DNA of 64,000 nucleotides from Thermicanus aegyptius DSM 12793 (GCF_000510645.1 NZ_KI783301.1:1432705-1496704), one strand, 5' to 3'. Shown: positions 27,942 to 37,028, counted from the first letter of the stretch. The notes: generated from the letters alone by a model not told the origin. Numbers and translations: made by a program.

Positions 27942-28777
27942 ATTTTTTTGAACTGCCATTGGCCGATTGGACCAATGCATTTGTAGAGGATTGGCTCATC
28001 CCTGTTCTGGGTGGCTATTTTAATGCGATCGGGAGTTTCATCTCTTTACTCCTGGAGGGTTTCCAGTCCTTTTTAATGGGAATCCCGCAAGTGATCATGG
28101 CCCTGCTCCTGATCGTTCTGGCATGGCGGACGGCGGGGAAAGGAGTGGCGGTATTTACTTTGGTGGGTCTGCTTTATCTCGGGTCGGTCGATCTCTGGGA
28201 AGAAGGAATGCAGACCCTCGCCATCGTCCTGGTTGCCACCCTCTTTTCACTAGTCATTGGGATTCCTGTGGGGATTTGGAGTGCGAAATCGGATTGGGTG
28301 GAACGGGTGGTTCGTCCGATCCTGGACTTTATGCAGACACTTCCTAGTTTTGTCTATTTGATTCCGATGATCCTCTTGTTTGGAATTGGCGGTGTTTCTG
28401 CGGTGATGGCCACCTTCGTTTTCGCCACGCCTCCCGCGGTTCGACTGACCAACCTTGGCATCCGCCAGGTACCCTCCGATGTGGTGGAGGCTGCTCAAGC
28501 TTTTGGTTCAACCCCTTGGCAAATCCTCACCAAGGTGCAACTCCCCCTTGCCCTCCCCACCATGATGGCCGGGGTGAACCAGACGATCATGATGGCTCTA
28601 TCCATGGCCGTCATTTCTGCGATGATCGGGGCGTCGGGTCTAGGCTCGGTGGTTCTCTCAGGGATCTCCCGGGTGGATGCGGGACTGGGCCTCACCGGCG
28701 GGTTGGGGATCGTGGTGCTTGCCATTATTTTAGACAGAGTGACGGAAGGGTTGGGGAGAAAGAATCAATCATCATAA
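27938..28777 (+). CDS. opuAB: Glycine betaine ABC transporter permease
   Basis: 279 aa; about 7-8 hydrophobic segments. The EAA coupling loop is VVEAAQAFGSTPWQILTKV. N-terminal segment carries the ELPLADWTNAFVEDWL region usual for OpuAB. Its ATG overlaps the opuAA stop (ATGA at 27938), indicating coupling. It forms the channel for glycine betaine uptake under osmotic stress. Confidence 0.94.
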   Translation: MNFFELPLADWTNAFVEDWLIPVLGGYFNAIGSFISLLLEGFQSFLMGIPQVIMALLLIVLAWRTAGKGVAVFTLVGLLYLGSVDLWEEGMQTLAIVLVATLFSLVIGIPVGIWSAKSDWVERVVRPILDFMQTLPSFVYLIPMILLFGIGGVSAVMATFVFATPPAVRLTNLGIRQVPSDVVEAAQAFGSTPWQILTKVQLPLALPTMMAGVNQTIMMALSMAVISAMIGASGLGSVVLSGISRVDAGLGLTGGLGIVVLAIILDRVTEGLGRKNQSS

Positions 28778-28793
28778 AAGGAGTGTTGCAGGT

Positions 28794-29696
28794 ATGAAGA
28801 AAAGTTGGAACAAAGCGGTGTTACTCGGATTAGGGCTTTTTCTCTTTTTGGCCGGCATCGTAACCGGGTGCGGTTCAAACGGTGGGAATGTTCAAACGGG
28901 AGCAAGCGGCGGCTCCTCCGGAACGAAGCCGACCATCACCTTTGGCGTAACGCCATGGACCAGTACCATTCCACCCACGCAGGTAGCAAAGGCGATTTTG
29001 GAACAGATGGGCTACACGGTGAAATTGCAGGATGCCGATGCCGGGGTGGTTTATGCCGGATTGTCCAAAGGGGATATTGATGTATTCATGGATGCCTGGC
29101 TCCCCGATATGCATAAGAATTATATGGAGAAATATCAGGGTTCCATCGAAGATGTGGCCGTCAGTTATCCCGATGGGGAGTTGGGCTGGGTGATTCCCGC
29201 TTATGTGGAAGGAATCGAGTCGATTGAAGATCTAAAAGGAAAAGAGGAGTTATTCGGGAAGAAAATCTATGGGATTGAAGAGGGGGCGGGGATGACCATC
29301 ACCTCCCGGGAGATGATTCAGGCGTATGGGTTGGATCTGGAGTACCAGGCTTCCAGTGAGCCGGGCATGTTAACCCAGGCGAAGCGGATGATTTCCGCGA
29401 AGAAACCGATTCTATTCCTAGGGTGGAGGCCCCATTCCATGTTCGTCCGGTGGGATCTGAAGGTGCTCAAGGACCCGAAGGACTTCTTTAAAACCTCCGA
29501 GGTCCATGTGCTGGTCCATAAGGGATTTGATCAAAAGGCTCCTGAGGCGTATCAGTTCCTGAAAAGATGGAGCATTCCCGTCGAGGATGTGGAAAAGATG
29601 ATCCTCAACATTGAGGATGGAGCTAAGCCGGAAGACGTCGCGAAGGAGTGGATCAAGAATAATCAGGATAAGGTAAACCAGATGATGGGAAAATAA
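28794..29696 (+). CDS. opuAC: Glycine betaine-binding lipoprotein
   Basis: 300 aa. Lipoprotein signal peptide with lipobox AGIVTGC, then a Gly/Ser-rich linker. Family strings include ITFGVTPWTSTIPPT, DVFMDAWLPDMHKNY, and GWRPHSMF with the aromatic cage for betaine. Anchored outside the membrane, it delivers glycine betaine to OpuAB. The ATG follows GGAGTG, 16 bp after opuAB. A hairpin follows the stop codon. Confidence 0.94.
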   Translation: MKKSWNKAVLLGLGLFLFLAGIVTGCGSNGGNVQTGASGGSSGTKPTITFGVTPWTSTIPPTQVAKAILEQMGYTVKLQDADAGVVYAGLSKGDIDVFMDAWLPDMHKNYMEKYQGSIEDVAVSYPDGELGWVIPAYVEGIESIEDLKGKEELFGKKIYGIEEGAGMTITSREMIQAYGLDLEYQASSEPGMLTQAKRMISAKKPILFLGWRPHSMFVRWDLKVLKDPKDFFKTSEVHVLVHKGFDQKAPEAYQFLKRWSIPVEDVEKMILNIEDGAKPEDVAKEWIKNNQDKVNQMMGK

Positions 29697-29700
29697 AGGA

Positions 29701-29741
29701 AGAAAGGAGGACAGATTCACTCTAATCTGTGCTCCTTCTTT
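29701..29741 (+). terminator. Terminator after opuAC
   Basis: A long imperfect stem, inner ACAGATT (29711-29717) with AATCTGT (29724-29730) and GGAG with CTCC, is followed by a T-rich stretch. It ends the opuA operon. Confidence 0.7.
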
Positions 29742-30012
29742 CTGTCCGTTGCAACCTGATATATCGAAACCGATCATCGGTATCGTATGGTTGGTAACTA
29801 CCCTGTTATTCTCGCTTTCGTCGATTCTGATGGTGATAATGAAAGATTGGTGGTTTCTATTCGGTTTCATTGGGGTATTGCTCTCACAAAAACTTTATCG
29901 ATTATCATAACGGATGATTTGATTGAACCGCAAAGGTTGGCGAGTTGGCTTTCTTTTGGTAGAATATTTATGCTTCTCCCTATATTTAGCATCAACTTGA
30001 AGGAGGGTTATT
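29742..30012 (+). promoter_or_regulatory. Gap upstream of the zinc-ribbon gene, with promoter
   Basis: Mostly without recognisable genes. TTGGCG (29937-29942), 17 bp, TAGAAT (29960-29965) is a plausible sigma-A promoter for the zinc-ribbon gene starting at 30013. Confidence 0.5.
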
Positions 30013-30774
30013 ATGAAGTGCGAGGTATGTGGTCATGATAATGCGGAGAATGCCGTATTCTGCGCTCAATGCGGCACATTGTTGAGAGATGCGGGAAGTG
30101 ATGGGGTTCGCGAAGAGGTTGGTAAAGGAAGTGGCGAAGTACCAAAGGGCAACCAATGGACGGATGAAGCGAAGCGTATCTCGAGGAATTTTTTCGAGTT
30201 CTGTATGGGTAATTTAAGAAGCCCTTCCCAATTTGTGAAAGAAGTGGATCGGAACCAGCTTCTCAACGGTATTATTGTCATGATTCTCTTATCCCTCATC
30301 CCGCCGCTTTTTATGTACCTGTCAATGGTAAATACGCCATTTCGATCATTTGTTCGCATTTCCTTTTTTAATGTGGTGATTCAACCGTCCGTCTTTCTAT
30401 TCCTCTTCTTCTTACTGATCACCGGGCTATTGTTCGTCGCTGTCAAGATGAAAGCGTTGGCCGATTTCCAAACGGTTATGGCCCGCTTCGGTGCCTCTCT
30501 AGTCTTGCCGGCCGCTTTTTCTCTTGCTGGTCTTGTTCTTGGCATTCTTTCAGCGCAGTTAACCATGTTCTTCATGGGATTCGCCTATATCGGTATACTT
30601 CTATCGATCTACATCACGTTGCAATCCTTTCAGCGGAATATGGTAAGCCGTCCCATCGATGACCTCTACTACTTTTTTGCCATTATCCTTGTTCTCATCA
30701 TCATCGCAAGTATGTTCGCACAATCGATGGTCAAACATATTATTGGCCAGATCATGGTCCCATCTTTGTTCTAA
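30013..30774 (+). CDS. Zinc-ribbon membrane protein
   Basis: 253 aa. Residues 3-20 form a rubredoxin-like zinc ribbon: CEVC then CAQC, spaced 10 residues apart. A short charged linker follows, then about five hydrophobic helices in the last 170 residues (e.g. IVMILLSLIPPLFMYLSMV and YYFFAIILVLIIIASMF), resembling Yip1/YIP-type or DUF-type membrane domains. ATG after GGAGG. Function unknown; it may sense or recruit a partner at the membrane. The dioxygenase gene follows within 20 bp, so the two may be co-transcribed. Confidence 0.7.
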   Translation: MKCEVCGHDNAENAVFCAQCGTLLRDAGSDGVREEVGKGSGEVPKGNQWTDEAKRISRNFFEFCMGNLRSPSQFVKEVDRNQLLNGIIVMILLSLIPPLFMYLSMVNTPFRSFVRISFFNVVIQPSVFLFLFFLLITGLLFVAVKMKALADFQTVMARFGASLVLPAAFSLAGLVLGILSAQLTMFFMGFAYIGILLSIYITLQSFQRNMVSRPIDDLYYFFAIILVLIIIASMFAQSMVKHIIGQIMVPSLF

Positions 30775-30794
30775 ATTGTATGGAGGATGAAGGG

Positions 30795-31562
30795 ATGGTT
30801 CAATCGTTGTTCTTAGCGCATGGCGCTCCCACGTTGGCGTTGGAGGAGAATGCGTACACCCGTTTTTTGGAGGAGTTAGGCCGGAAGATGGGAAAACCTG
30901 ATGCCGTTGTGATCTTTACGGCTCATTGGATAAGCCCTGTGCTATCCGTAACTTATCGGGATGATGCTTACGAAACCATCCACGATTTCGGCGGATTTCA
31001 GGAAGAGTTATACGCGATGGAGTACCCGGCGAAGGGTTCAACGGAAACGGCCTCCAGACTGAAGAATATATTTGAACAGGTAGGTATTCCTGTAAAACTG
31101 GATTCTTCACGAGGATTGGATCATGGATCTTGGGTGGTATTGCGCCGCATGTATCCTGCCGCCGACATTCCCGTGGTACAGGTCTCCGTCAACCCGGCAT
31201 TGCCGATGAAGGAACAATATTTCATCGGAGAGTGCATCCGTCAATTAAGGGAAAAGGATATATTGCTCATCGGGAGTGGGGGGACGGTTCATAATCTGTT
31301 TAGCATCGAATGGGGAAGACGGACACCGGTTAGCTGGGCGGTGGAATTTGATGATTGGTTGGTGGAAAAAGTGCTCGCCAAAGATCTGGATGCTTTATTT
31401 CATTATGATCAATATGCTCCACACGCCCGCCGCGCCGTACCAACCCCTGAGCATTTCATTCCGCTTTTCATTGCGATGGGAAGCGGAGGACGGGAGACTC
31501 CGGAGCTCCTGCACCGAAGCTACGATTTCGGAAGCCTTAGCCACATCTGTTTTTCGTTCTGA
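30795..31562 (+). CDS. LigB/DODA-type extradiol dioxygenase family protein
   Basis: About 255 aa, matching YgiD-like 4,5-DOPA dioxygenase/aromatic ring-opening enzymes. Likely metal-binding His residues are in FLAHGAPTLAL, FTAHW and LDHGSWVVL; HAMSGG-like GSGGTVHNL follows. ATG 30795 is preferred since GGAGG lies 8 bases upstream; an ATG at 30780 overlaps it. The true substrate is unknown. It is followed by a terminator. Confidence 0.82.
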   Translation: MVQSLFLAHGAPTLALEENAYTRFLEELGRKMGKPDAVVIFTAHWISPVLSVTYRDDAYETIHDFGGFQEELYAMEYPAKGSTETASRLKNIFEQVGIPVKLDSSRGLDHGSWVVLRRMYPAADIPVVQVSVNPALPMKEQYFIGECIRQLREKDILLIGSGGTVHNLFSIEWGRRTPVSWAVEFDDWLVEKVLAKDLDALFHYDQYAPHARRAVPTPEHFIPLFIAMGSGGRETPELLHRSYDFGSLSHICFSF

Positions 31563-31579
31563 GGCTGCAATGGATCGAT

Positions 31580-31624
31580 AACACCCGCCGGCATCTTACG
31601 GGGAGATGTTGGTGGGTGTTTTAT
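31580..31624 (+). terminator. Terminator after the dioxygenase gene
   Basis: AACACCC (31580-31586) pairs with GGGTGTT (31614-31620), with inner CATCT/AGATG and small symmetrical internal loops, followed by TTAT. Confidence 0.75.
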
Positions 31625-31967
31625 CTTCATTCTCTTCTTCCTCTTTCTTATTGCTCACCAGATATTGAATTCCCCTTTGTTCAAATTCCGTCATCCATTT
31701 GCGGAAAGCTTAAAGCGACTCCCTGACTACCCTTGTAGAAGGGGCCTCCAACCGGTCGGATGATCCGTTTTCCCCTTCGTAGAAAAACCTATATATTCTC
31801 ATCCTTCCTGTACTATAATAAAAACGAATTATAAGTTAAAGGAAGGTTGCGGACAAATTTCCCGAAATCACAGACTTTGACGGTTCAAATCAGGATCATC
31901 CTTCCGCAATGAGGGACAGATGTCCTGGTAGCATTGTGTAGAATCCGGTATGATAGGAGTGGAAAGC
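31625..31967. other. Gap upstream of the Crp-like gene
   Basis: The minus strand at about 31625-31710 reads WMTEFEQRGIQYLVSNKK without a start and with a stop just ahead; it resembles the tail of DeoR regulators (compare the remnant at 177-640) but is too short to prove. A TATAAT at 31814-31819 is a likely -10 for the Crp-like gene; its -35 is weak. Nothing else was recognised. Confidence 0.4.
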
Positions 31968-32663
31968 GTGTTGCACCCTGAAATTCATGAAGTGATGGAG
32001 CGTTATCCCGAGCTCTACGAGATCCTTAAGCATTGCCCCTATGAGGTTTTACGGGAGTGGGAGTTTTACCAATATGAGCCAGGCAGATTGATCTGCCAAC
32101 AAGGAGAGGTGCAAGACCGTCTTTTCATCGTCGTCGAGGGATTGCTCGACATTCATATCTTGGCTGAGAATGGAAGGAAATATACCCAGGCTGTTTATCG
32201 ACGAGGAGATATTGTTGGGGAATTGGAAATCTTTGAGGGAAAGCCTTTTGTCAGCAATGTGGAAGCGCTGACAGAGGTAAAATTGATCGGATTACCCCGG
32301 GACCTTTTCCTCAAATGGATCGAGTTGGATCATCATTTCACCCTTTATCTTCTGCGAAAAGTGACGCGCCTCTTCTACGATCTGTCGCAAAAAGCGGGAG
32401 AAGATAAGCTTTATTCCCTCTACCACCGCATCTGTCGCCATCTGCTCTCCCATGTGGAGGGAAGAAGGCAGAATGGGGAGGAGATCAGGGTTGTAATGGA
32501 CAAGCAGAAGCTCAGCCAGCAGTTGGCGGTTACACCCCGCAGCATCAACCGGGTCTTGCAAGAATTGAAGCAGAAAGGGATTCTTGAATTGGACAGCCAC
32601 ACGTTGAGAGTGAAAGACATTGAAAAGTTAAGAAAAGAGGAGATGCTCAGCAAATATGATTAG
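31968..32663 (+). CDS. Crp/Fnr-family transcriptional regulator
   Basis: About 231 aa. N-terminal cyclic-nucleotide-binding beta barrel (GRLICQQGEVQDRLFIVVEG, then GDIVGELEIFEG) and a C-terminal winged helix with recognition region QQLAVTPRSINRVLQELKQ. No Fnr-type Cys cluster is seen. GTG 31968 is well placed behind AGGAG; an ATG at 31950 would overlap it. The regulator directly precedes the phosphorylase and ECF genes (gap 16 bp) and probably controls them. Its effector is unknown. Confidence 0.83.
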   Translation: MLHPEIHEVMERYPELYEILKHCPYEVLREWEFYQYEPGRLICQQGEVQDRLFIVVEGLLDIHILAENGRKYTQAVYRRGDIVGELEIFEGKPFVSNVEALTEVKLIGLPRDLFLKWIELDHHFTLYLLRKVTRLFYDLSQKAGEDKLYSLYHRICRHLLSHVEGRRQNGEEIRVVMDKQKLSQQLAVTPRSINRVLQELKQKGILELDSHTLRVKDIEKLRKEEMLSKYD

Positions 32664-32679
32664 TGAGAGGGAGAAAAGC

Positions 32680-33423
32680 ATGCACGTTGAAGTACAACCG
32701 CACATTCGCATTGGGGAGATCGAAGCGAAGTATGCAGTGCTTCCGGGAGATCCCGGCCGTGTGGAACGAGTGGCGCGGTATTTGGACGATCCTCGGGAGG
32801 TGGCCTACAACCGGGAATACAGGTCTATTCTGGGGAGGTACAAAGGAATTCCGGTGTTGGTGATCTCGACAGGCATTGGCGGGCCTTCCGTAGGCATTGC
32901 CGTGGAAGAGCTGCGCCGCATCGGGGTGACCACCATGATCCGGATCGGCAGCTGCGGCGCATTGCAACCGGGTATGCGGTTGGGAGACTTGGTGATTGCA
33001 AACGGTGCCGTGCGCAATGACGGGACATCGGATACCTATATTGAACGGGGATATCCTGCCATTCCCAATACGGATCTTCTCATGACGCTCCTTGAGACGG
33101 TGAAAGGGATGGGATTTCCTTATGTGTGCGGGCTTGTGCGCAGCCATGACAGTTTCTACACCGACCTGGAGGAAGAGATTGATCGCTTCTGGGGTGCGAA
33201 AGGAATCGTCGCCTCCGATATGGAGACGGCTGCCCTGTTTGTCATCGGCGGTTTAAGGAAACTCCGCGTCGCTTCCATTCTCAATGTGGTCGTGGAGGCG
33301 GAAGGAGAACTGGAAAGGGGGATCAATCAATATGTAGAAGAAGGGAACATGTCGGTTGTCGGGGAGGAAAGGGAGATCCAACTTGCCTTGGAGACGATTT
33401 TCGCAGATGCGAATCAAAAGTAA
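32680..33423 (+). CDS. Nucleoside phosphorylase, uridine phosphorylase-like
   Basis: About 247 aa. Cleaves nucleosides with phosphate to base and ribose-1-phosphate. Conserved strings are LPGDPGRVERVARYL, IGGPSVGIAVEEL, RIGSCGALQPG and SDMETAALF near the end, all typical of Udp-type enzymes. ATG 32680 is preferred because GAGAGGGAG precedes it; an earlier ATG at 32656 overlaps the regulator stop region. Adjacent ECF transporter genes suggest it acts on the imported nucleoside. Confidence 0.88.
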   Translation: MHVEVQPHIRIGEIEAKYAVLPGDPGRVERVARYLDDPREVAYNREYRSILGRYKGIPVLVISTGIGGPSVGIAVEELRRIGVTTMIRIGSCGALQPGMRLGDLVIANGAVRNDGTSDTYIERGYPAIPNTDLLMTLLETVKGMGFPYVCGLVRSHDSFYTDLEEEIDRFWGAKGIVASDMETAALFVIGGLRKLRVASILNVVVEAEGELERGINQYVEEGNMSVVGEEREIQLALETIFADANQK

Positions 33424-33443
33424 AAGCAAAGGAGGAACTGAAG

Positions 33444-34052
33444 ATGAAAAGGAGAAGTGTATGGTCATTTCAATTCACGACGGCTGCCCTGGTCTTAATT
33501 CCTGCGGCGGTGGGGATTAACTACATCGGCAAGCTGTTTGCCGGCGTCCTGAAACTCCCGCTCTGGCTTGATTCGATCGGAACCGTGTTGGCGAGCATGT
33601 TGGCCGGTCCGATCATCGGCGCCATTTCGGGGGCGATCAATAACATCATCTACGGGCTAACGATGGATCCCATCTCTTTCGTATACGGGATTACCAGCAT
33701 CTTCATCGGTCTGGTCGCTGGGATTATGGCCTACAAGGGCTGGATCGAAAATTGGGGTAAAGCGATCGTTGCGGGGCTTGTGGTCGGTTTGACGGCCGTG
33801 ATCATCTCAACGCCGCTTAATGTATGGTTTTGGGGCGGACAGACGGGGAACTTCTGGGTAGATGCACTCTTTGCCGCAGTCATGGCTAACACCAATTCGA
33901 TCTGGCTTGCCTCTTTTCTCGATGAACTGGTCGTGGATCTCGTAGACAAAGTATTGGTCGTATTGGTTAGCTACGCGATTTATAAAGGGTTGCCTCGCAG
34001 CATTCTGCAACTTTATACCGGCGACCATCACGTGGAGAGCTTGGACAAATAG
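33444..34052 (+). CDS. ECF transporter S component (substrate-specific)
   Basis: 202 aa integral membrane protein with about five or six hydrophobic segments (e.g. LVLIPAAVGINYIGKLFAG, LDSIGTVLASMLAGPIIGAI, ISFVYGITSIFIGLVAGIM). Its pattern LDSIGTVLASMLAGPIIGAISG is typical of S components. It determines specificity; with the phosphorylase gene upstream a nucleoside is likely. AAAGGAGG RBS. The energising genes T-A-A follow. Confidence 0.85.
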   Translation: MKRRSVWSFQFTTAALVLIPAAVGINYIGKLFAGVLKLPLWLDSIGTVLASMLAGPIIGAISGAINNIIYGLTMDPISFVYGITSIFIGLVAGIMAYKGWIENWGKAIVAGLVVGLTAVIISTPLNVWFWGGQTGNFWVDALFAAVMANTNSIWLASFLDELVVDLVDKVLVVLVSYAIYKGLPRSILQLYTGDHHVESLDK

Positions 34053-34082
34053 GTGGATGGAAAGGGAGGGGTGTAGGTAGAC

Positions 34083-34850
34083 GTGAAATCGATCAGCTTA
34101 TACGTCGATCGGCAGTCGTTCTTGCATCGCATTGATCCTATATCCAAAATTTATTACATTATCGTGGCGATCCTCGTTCCCATTTTATTCCCCTCCCTCA
34201 CCGTGGCCTTTGCGGTGATGGTCATAAGCCTTATTCTGCTCTTTCTGGGGAAAGTGGTTCGACAGACATTGCCGGTCTATGGGTTTGTCTTCTTCATCCT
34301 GATTACCGTCCTTATCATACAGACGCTCTTTTACCCCGGCAACGAAACGCCCGCCTACCGCATCGGTCAGATCGTGCTTTACCGGGAAGGATTCCTCTAC
34401 GCCCTTACCATTTCCTTTCGGGTGATCAATATCGTTACTTCGTTTCTGATCCTCGTCTTTACCACGAAGCCCGCCGATTTGGTGGAATCACTGGTACGGA
34501 AAGGATTGTCGCCCCGTTTCGGATATGTGATCGCCTCCGTCTTCCAAATCGTACCGGAAATGATGTCCACCATGGGAAGGATTACCGATGCCCAGCGTTC
34601 CAGAGGAATGGAGACGGAAGGAAAATTAAGCGTCCGCATGAAGGCTTTCCTCCCCCTGATCGGTCCGGTTGTGCTAAGTTCCCTCCTCAACGTGAAGGAG
34701 CGGGCCTTGGCTTTGGAGGTAAGGGGCTTTAACGCAAAGGGAAAGAAGACGTTCCTGAATGAGGAAAAAAACTTTCTCGCTCCGACGGCGGTCCAATGGA
34801 GCCTCCTCGCCGTTATTCTCATCGCGATCATTTGGAGGATCATTCAATGA
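34083..34850 (+). CDS. ecfT: ECF transporter T component (EcfT)
   Basis: 255 aa transmembrane scaffold of ECF importers, CbiQ/EcfT family. Hydrophobic N-terminal half, then coupling helices with the Ala-Arg-Gly-type motif in TDAQRSRGMETEG and RALALEVRGFNAKGKKT. GTG start after GGGAGGGGTG. It links the S component to the two ATPases. Its stop overlaps the first ATPase start. Confidence 0.87.
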   Translation: MKSISLYVDRQSFLHRIDPISKIYYIIVAILVPILFPSLTVAFAVMVISLILLFLGKVVRQTLPVYGFVFFILITVLIIQTLFYPGNETPAYRIGQIVLYREGFLYALTISFRVINIVTSFLILVFTTKPADLVESLVRKGLSPRFGYVIASVFQIVPEMMSTMGRITDAQRSRGMETEGKLSVRMKAFLPLIGPVVLSSLLNVKERALALEVRGFNAKGKKTFLNEEKNFLAPTAVQWSLLAVILIAIIWRIIQ

Positions 34851-35689
34851 AGAAGGTCATGGTAGAGCATTTGAAATATCGCTATCCGGGTACTGAGAAA
34901 CTCGCCCTCGATGACGTATCCTTTGAAGTGGAGGAGGGGGAGTTGATCGGGATCGTGGGGCGGAACTTGTCCGGCAAATCTACTTTGGCGCAGGCGATCG
35001 TGGGGCTGGTACCCCACTTTTACCGCGGCGCGTATGGCGGCAAAGTGATCGTCGACGGGATCGAGGTGCTGCATAGCACGGTGAGCGATATCTCGCGGAA
35101 GGCGGGTATCGTCTTCCAAAATCCGTTTACGCAGGTGACCGGTTCAAAACTTACGGTTTATGAAGAGGTCGCCTTCGGGCTGGAAAATCTGGGCGTGCCC
35201 AGGTCCGAGATGATAGAACGGATCGATGAAGCCTTAACTCTTCTGGGGATTTATGATTTCCGCCATGCCAATCCTTTCGACCTGTCCGGAGGGCAAATGC
35301 AGCGCATGGCGATTGCCAGTATCATCGCCATGCGTCCGGAAGTGATTATTCTCGACGAACCTACTTCGCAACTCGATCCGCAGGGAACGGAAGAGGTGTT
35401 CCAGGCGGTGCAGCGCTTAAGCCGAGAGGGAATGACGGTGCTGCTCATCGAGCATAAACTGGAGAAAGTGGCCCGTTATGCGGATAAAGTCCTATGGCTC
35501 GACGAGGGGAAAGTGGTGGCATATGACACCCCTTCCAAAGTCTTCTCTAGGGATGACTTGGAAGAACACGGCCTTGCGGCGCCCATCTATACGCAGATCT
35601 GCAAGGCGCTCAAACGTAAATCGCCGGACGGCGAGACCTATCCGGTTACGCTCGAAGGGGCTTATGAGGTGCTGAAGAGATGGAATTGA
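34847..35689 (+). CDS. ECF transporter ATPase 1 (EcfA)
   Basis: About 280 aa. Walker A GRNLSGKST, signature LSGGQMQRMAIASIIAMRP, Walker B VIILDEPTSQLD, switch His in LIEHKLEKV. The Walker A reads GRNLSGKST where GxNGSGKST is usual, but the essential GK(S/T) is kept. ATG 34847 overlaps the T component stop (ATGA). It pairs with the second ATPase. Confidence 0.88.
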   Translation: MKKVMVEHLKYRYPGTEKLALDDVSFEVEEGELIGIVGRNLSGKSTLAQAIVGLVPHFYRGAYGGKVIVDGIEVLHSTVSDISRKAGIVFQNPFTQVTGSKLTVYEEVAFGLENLGVPRSEMIERIDEALTLLGIYDFRHANPFDLSGGQMQRMAIASIIAMRPEVIILDEPTSQLDPQGTEEVFQAVQRLSREGMTVLLIEHKLEKVARYADKVLWLDEGKVVAYDTPSKVFSRDDLEEHGLAAPIYTQICKALKRKSPDGETYPVTLEGAYEVLKRWN

Positions 35690-36489
35690 TTCGTGTAGAA
35701 GAAGTATCATTTGCCTATCTTCCCGGCAAACCGGTTCTGGATCGGGTCACTCTCCGCTTCGACCGCCGCTCCACGGCGATCATCGGACAAAACGGAGCGG
35801 GGAAAACGACGTTGGTCAAGCTGATGAAAGGGTTGTTAAAGCCCTTTGACGGCGAGATCCTGATCGGAGACCTTTCCGTGAAAAAGGTGACCGCCGCATC
35901 TTTGGCCAAACGGATCGGCCTTATCTTCCAAAACCCCAATGACCAGATCTTCAAAGGGAATGTCTTGGAAGAAGTGATGTTTGGTCTCCTAAACATCGGC
36001 GTGGAACGGGAGGAAGCCAGGGCAAGGGCGATCCGGGCCTTGGAGATGGTGGAGCTGGAAGGGAAGAGGGATATGAATCCCCATGACTTAAGCCTGTCGC
36101 AAAAGAAACTGGTTTCGATCGCGGCGGTCGTGGCGATGGATCCGGAAATCATCATCTTTGACGAGCCGACGATTGCCCAGGATCATGCCGGCAAAGAGCG
36201 GATTAAGGAGATCATCCGCCATCTCGATGAGAAGGGGAAGCTGGTCATGACCATCATCCACGATATGGACTTTGTCGCCGAATGTTTTGAACGGACCGTG
36301 GTGATGAATCGGGGGAGAGTTCTGTTAGATGGCCCGACGAGAGAGGTTTTTTCCAGGGAGGAGGTACTAAAGGAGGCTTATCTCGAACCGCCGGCGGTGG
36401 CGCAGCTCGGCAAGCTGCTTGGTCTTTCGGAAACATTCCTGACGACGAAAGAGTTTATCGCCCACATGGAGGGACGAAAAAAGGGGTAA
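35680..36489 (+). CDS. ECF transporter ATPase 2 (EcfA') with degenerate signature
   Basis: 269 aa. Walker A GQNGAGKTT and Walker B IIIFDEPTIAQD are intact, but the signature reads LSLSQKKLVSIAAV where LSGGQ(K/R)QR is expected, so the second nucleotide site may be handled asymmetrically. The switch His is in TIIHDMDFVAE. ATG overlaps the preceding ATPase stop by 10 bp. Downstream is a terminator, so this is the last gene of the nucleoside operon. Confidence 0.86.
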   Translation: MELIRVEEVSFAYLPGKPVLDRVTLRFDRRSTAIIGQNGAGKTTLVKLMKGLLKPFDGEILIGDLSVKKVTAASLAKRIGLIFQNPNDQIFKGNVLEEVMFGLLNIGVEREEARARAIRALEMVELEGKRDMNPHDLSLSQKKLVSIAAVVAMDPEIIIFDEPTIAQDHAGKERIKEIIRHLDEKGKLVMTIIHDMDFVAECFERTVVMNRGRVLLDGPTREVFSREEVLKEAYLEPPAVAQLGKLLGLSETFLTTKEFIAHMEGRKKG

Positions 36490-36533
36490 TTCCCCTTCAT
36501 GCCGGCATGGGGTTTGCGATCATCGATAGAAAT

Positions 36534-36556
36534 GCCGCCCAGCAGGCGGCTTTTTT
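36534..36556 (+). terminator. Rho-independent terminator of the ECF operon
   Basis: GCCGCC (36534-36539), loop CAGCA, GGCGGC (36545-36550), then six T. Confidence 0.9.
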
Positions 36557-36630
36557 AAAACTTTCATGTAGCGGAAACTTCAGATAGACGTTCATCGGTA
36601 CAAAAACACATCCCTTGCTTTTTTCTATCC

Positions 36631-36786
36631 TTACAAGGTATGGGAATTTCCTCTCACGAACAGATCCTTGAGGGTAAAATGAACACAGGGGGCGGTTGGA
36701 GAATCAACTTCCTCCTTCTCCTCAAAGGCCTGATGGAGCTGAAAGTGGAGGTTTTGGGGCGGTTCTTCTTTCTCTTCTTTTCTCAT
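36631..36786 (-). CDS. Possible small charged protein (51 aa)
   Basis: A minus-strand frame beginning MRKEEKEEPPQNLHF and ending RGNSHTL, with GGAAGGCGGGAG ahead of the ATG at 36786. Rich in Glu/Lys in its N-terminal part, then VHFTLKDLFV. No family is recognised. It is supported only by its ribosome-binding site and a continuous frame. Confidence 0.35.
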   Translation of the reverse strand: MRKEEKEEPPQNLHFQLHQAFEEKEEVDSPTAPCVHFTLKDLFVRGNSHTL

Positions 36787-36903
36787 TTTCTCCCGCCTTC
36801 CATATAAAGATAATTCGATTCTATCATGGGTGGAATGAACCGTTAAGGGAGCAGGGGAAGCACTTCGTTTGAGGAGCGGGGAATTTTGCATGCTCAAACC
36901 GGA

Positions 36904-36957
36904 TTGACAAACCTTTGATGGAGATCTATGATGGATAGTGAAAGTGGTACTGACCAC
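36904..36957 (+). promoter_or_regulatory. Sigma-A promoter and GntR/HutC-type operator for the amino-sugar operon
   Basis: TTGACA (36904-36909), 17 bp, TATGAT (36927-36932). Just beyond the expected start lies the near-palindrome GTGGTACTGACCAC (36944-36957), close to the TGGTCTAGACCA-type sites of NagR/DasR-like HutC-subfamily repressors. The position is suited to autorepression of the adjacent gntR gene. Confidence 0.7.
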
Positions 36958-37028
36958 ATGACGACATGATAAACAAGCTGCATCCTGTTACGATTATAGG
37001 ACAGTCGAATCGGAGTGTGATCCTTCTG

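Noticed and set aside
29787-30038. 83-codon plus-strand frame before the zinc-ribbon gene
   Set aside because: No recognisable domain, it overlaps the real start region and has no good ribosome-binding site.
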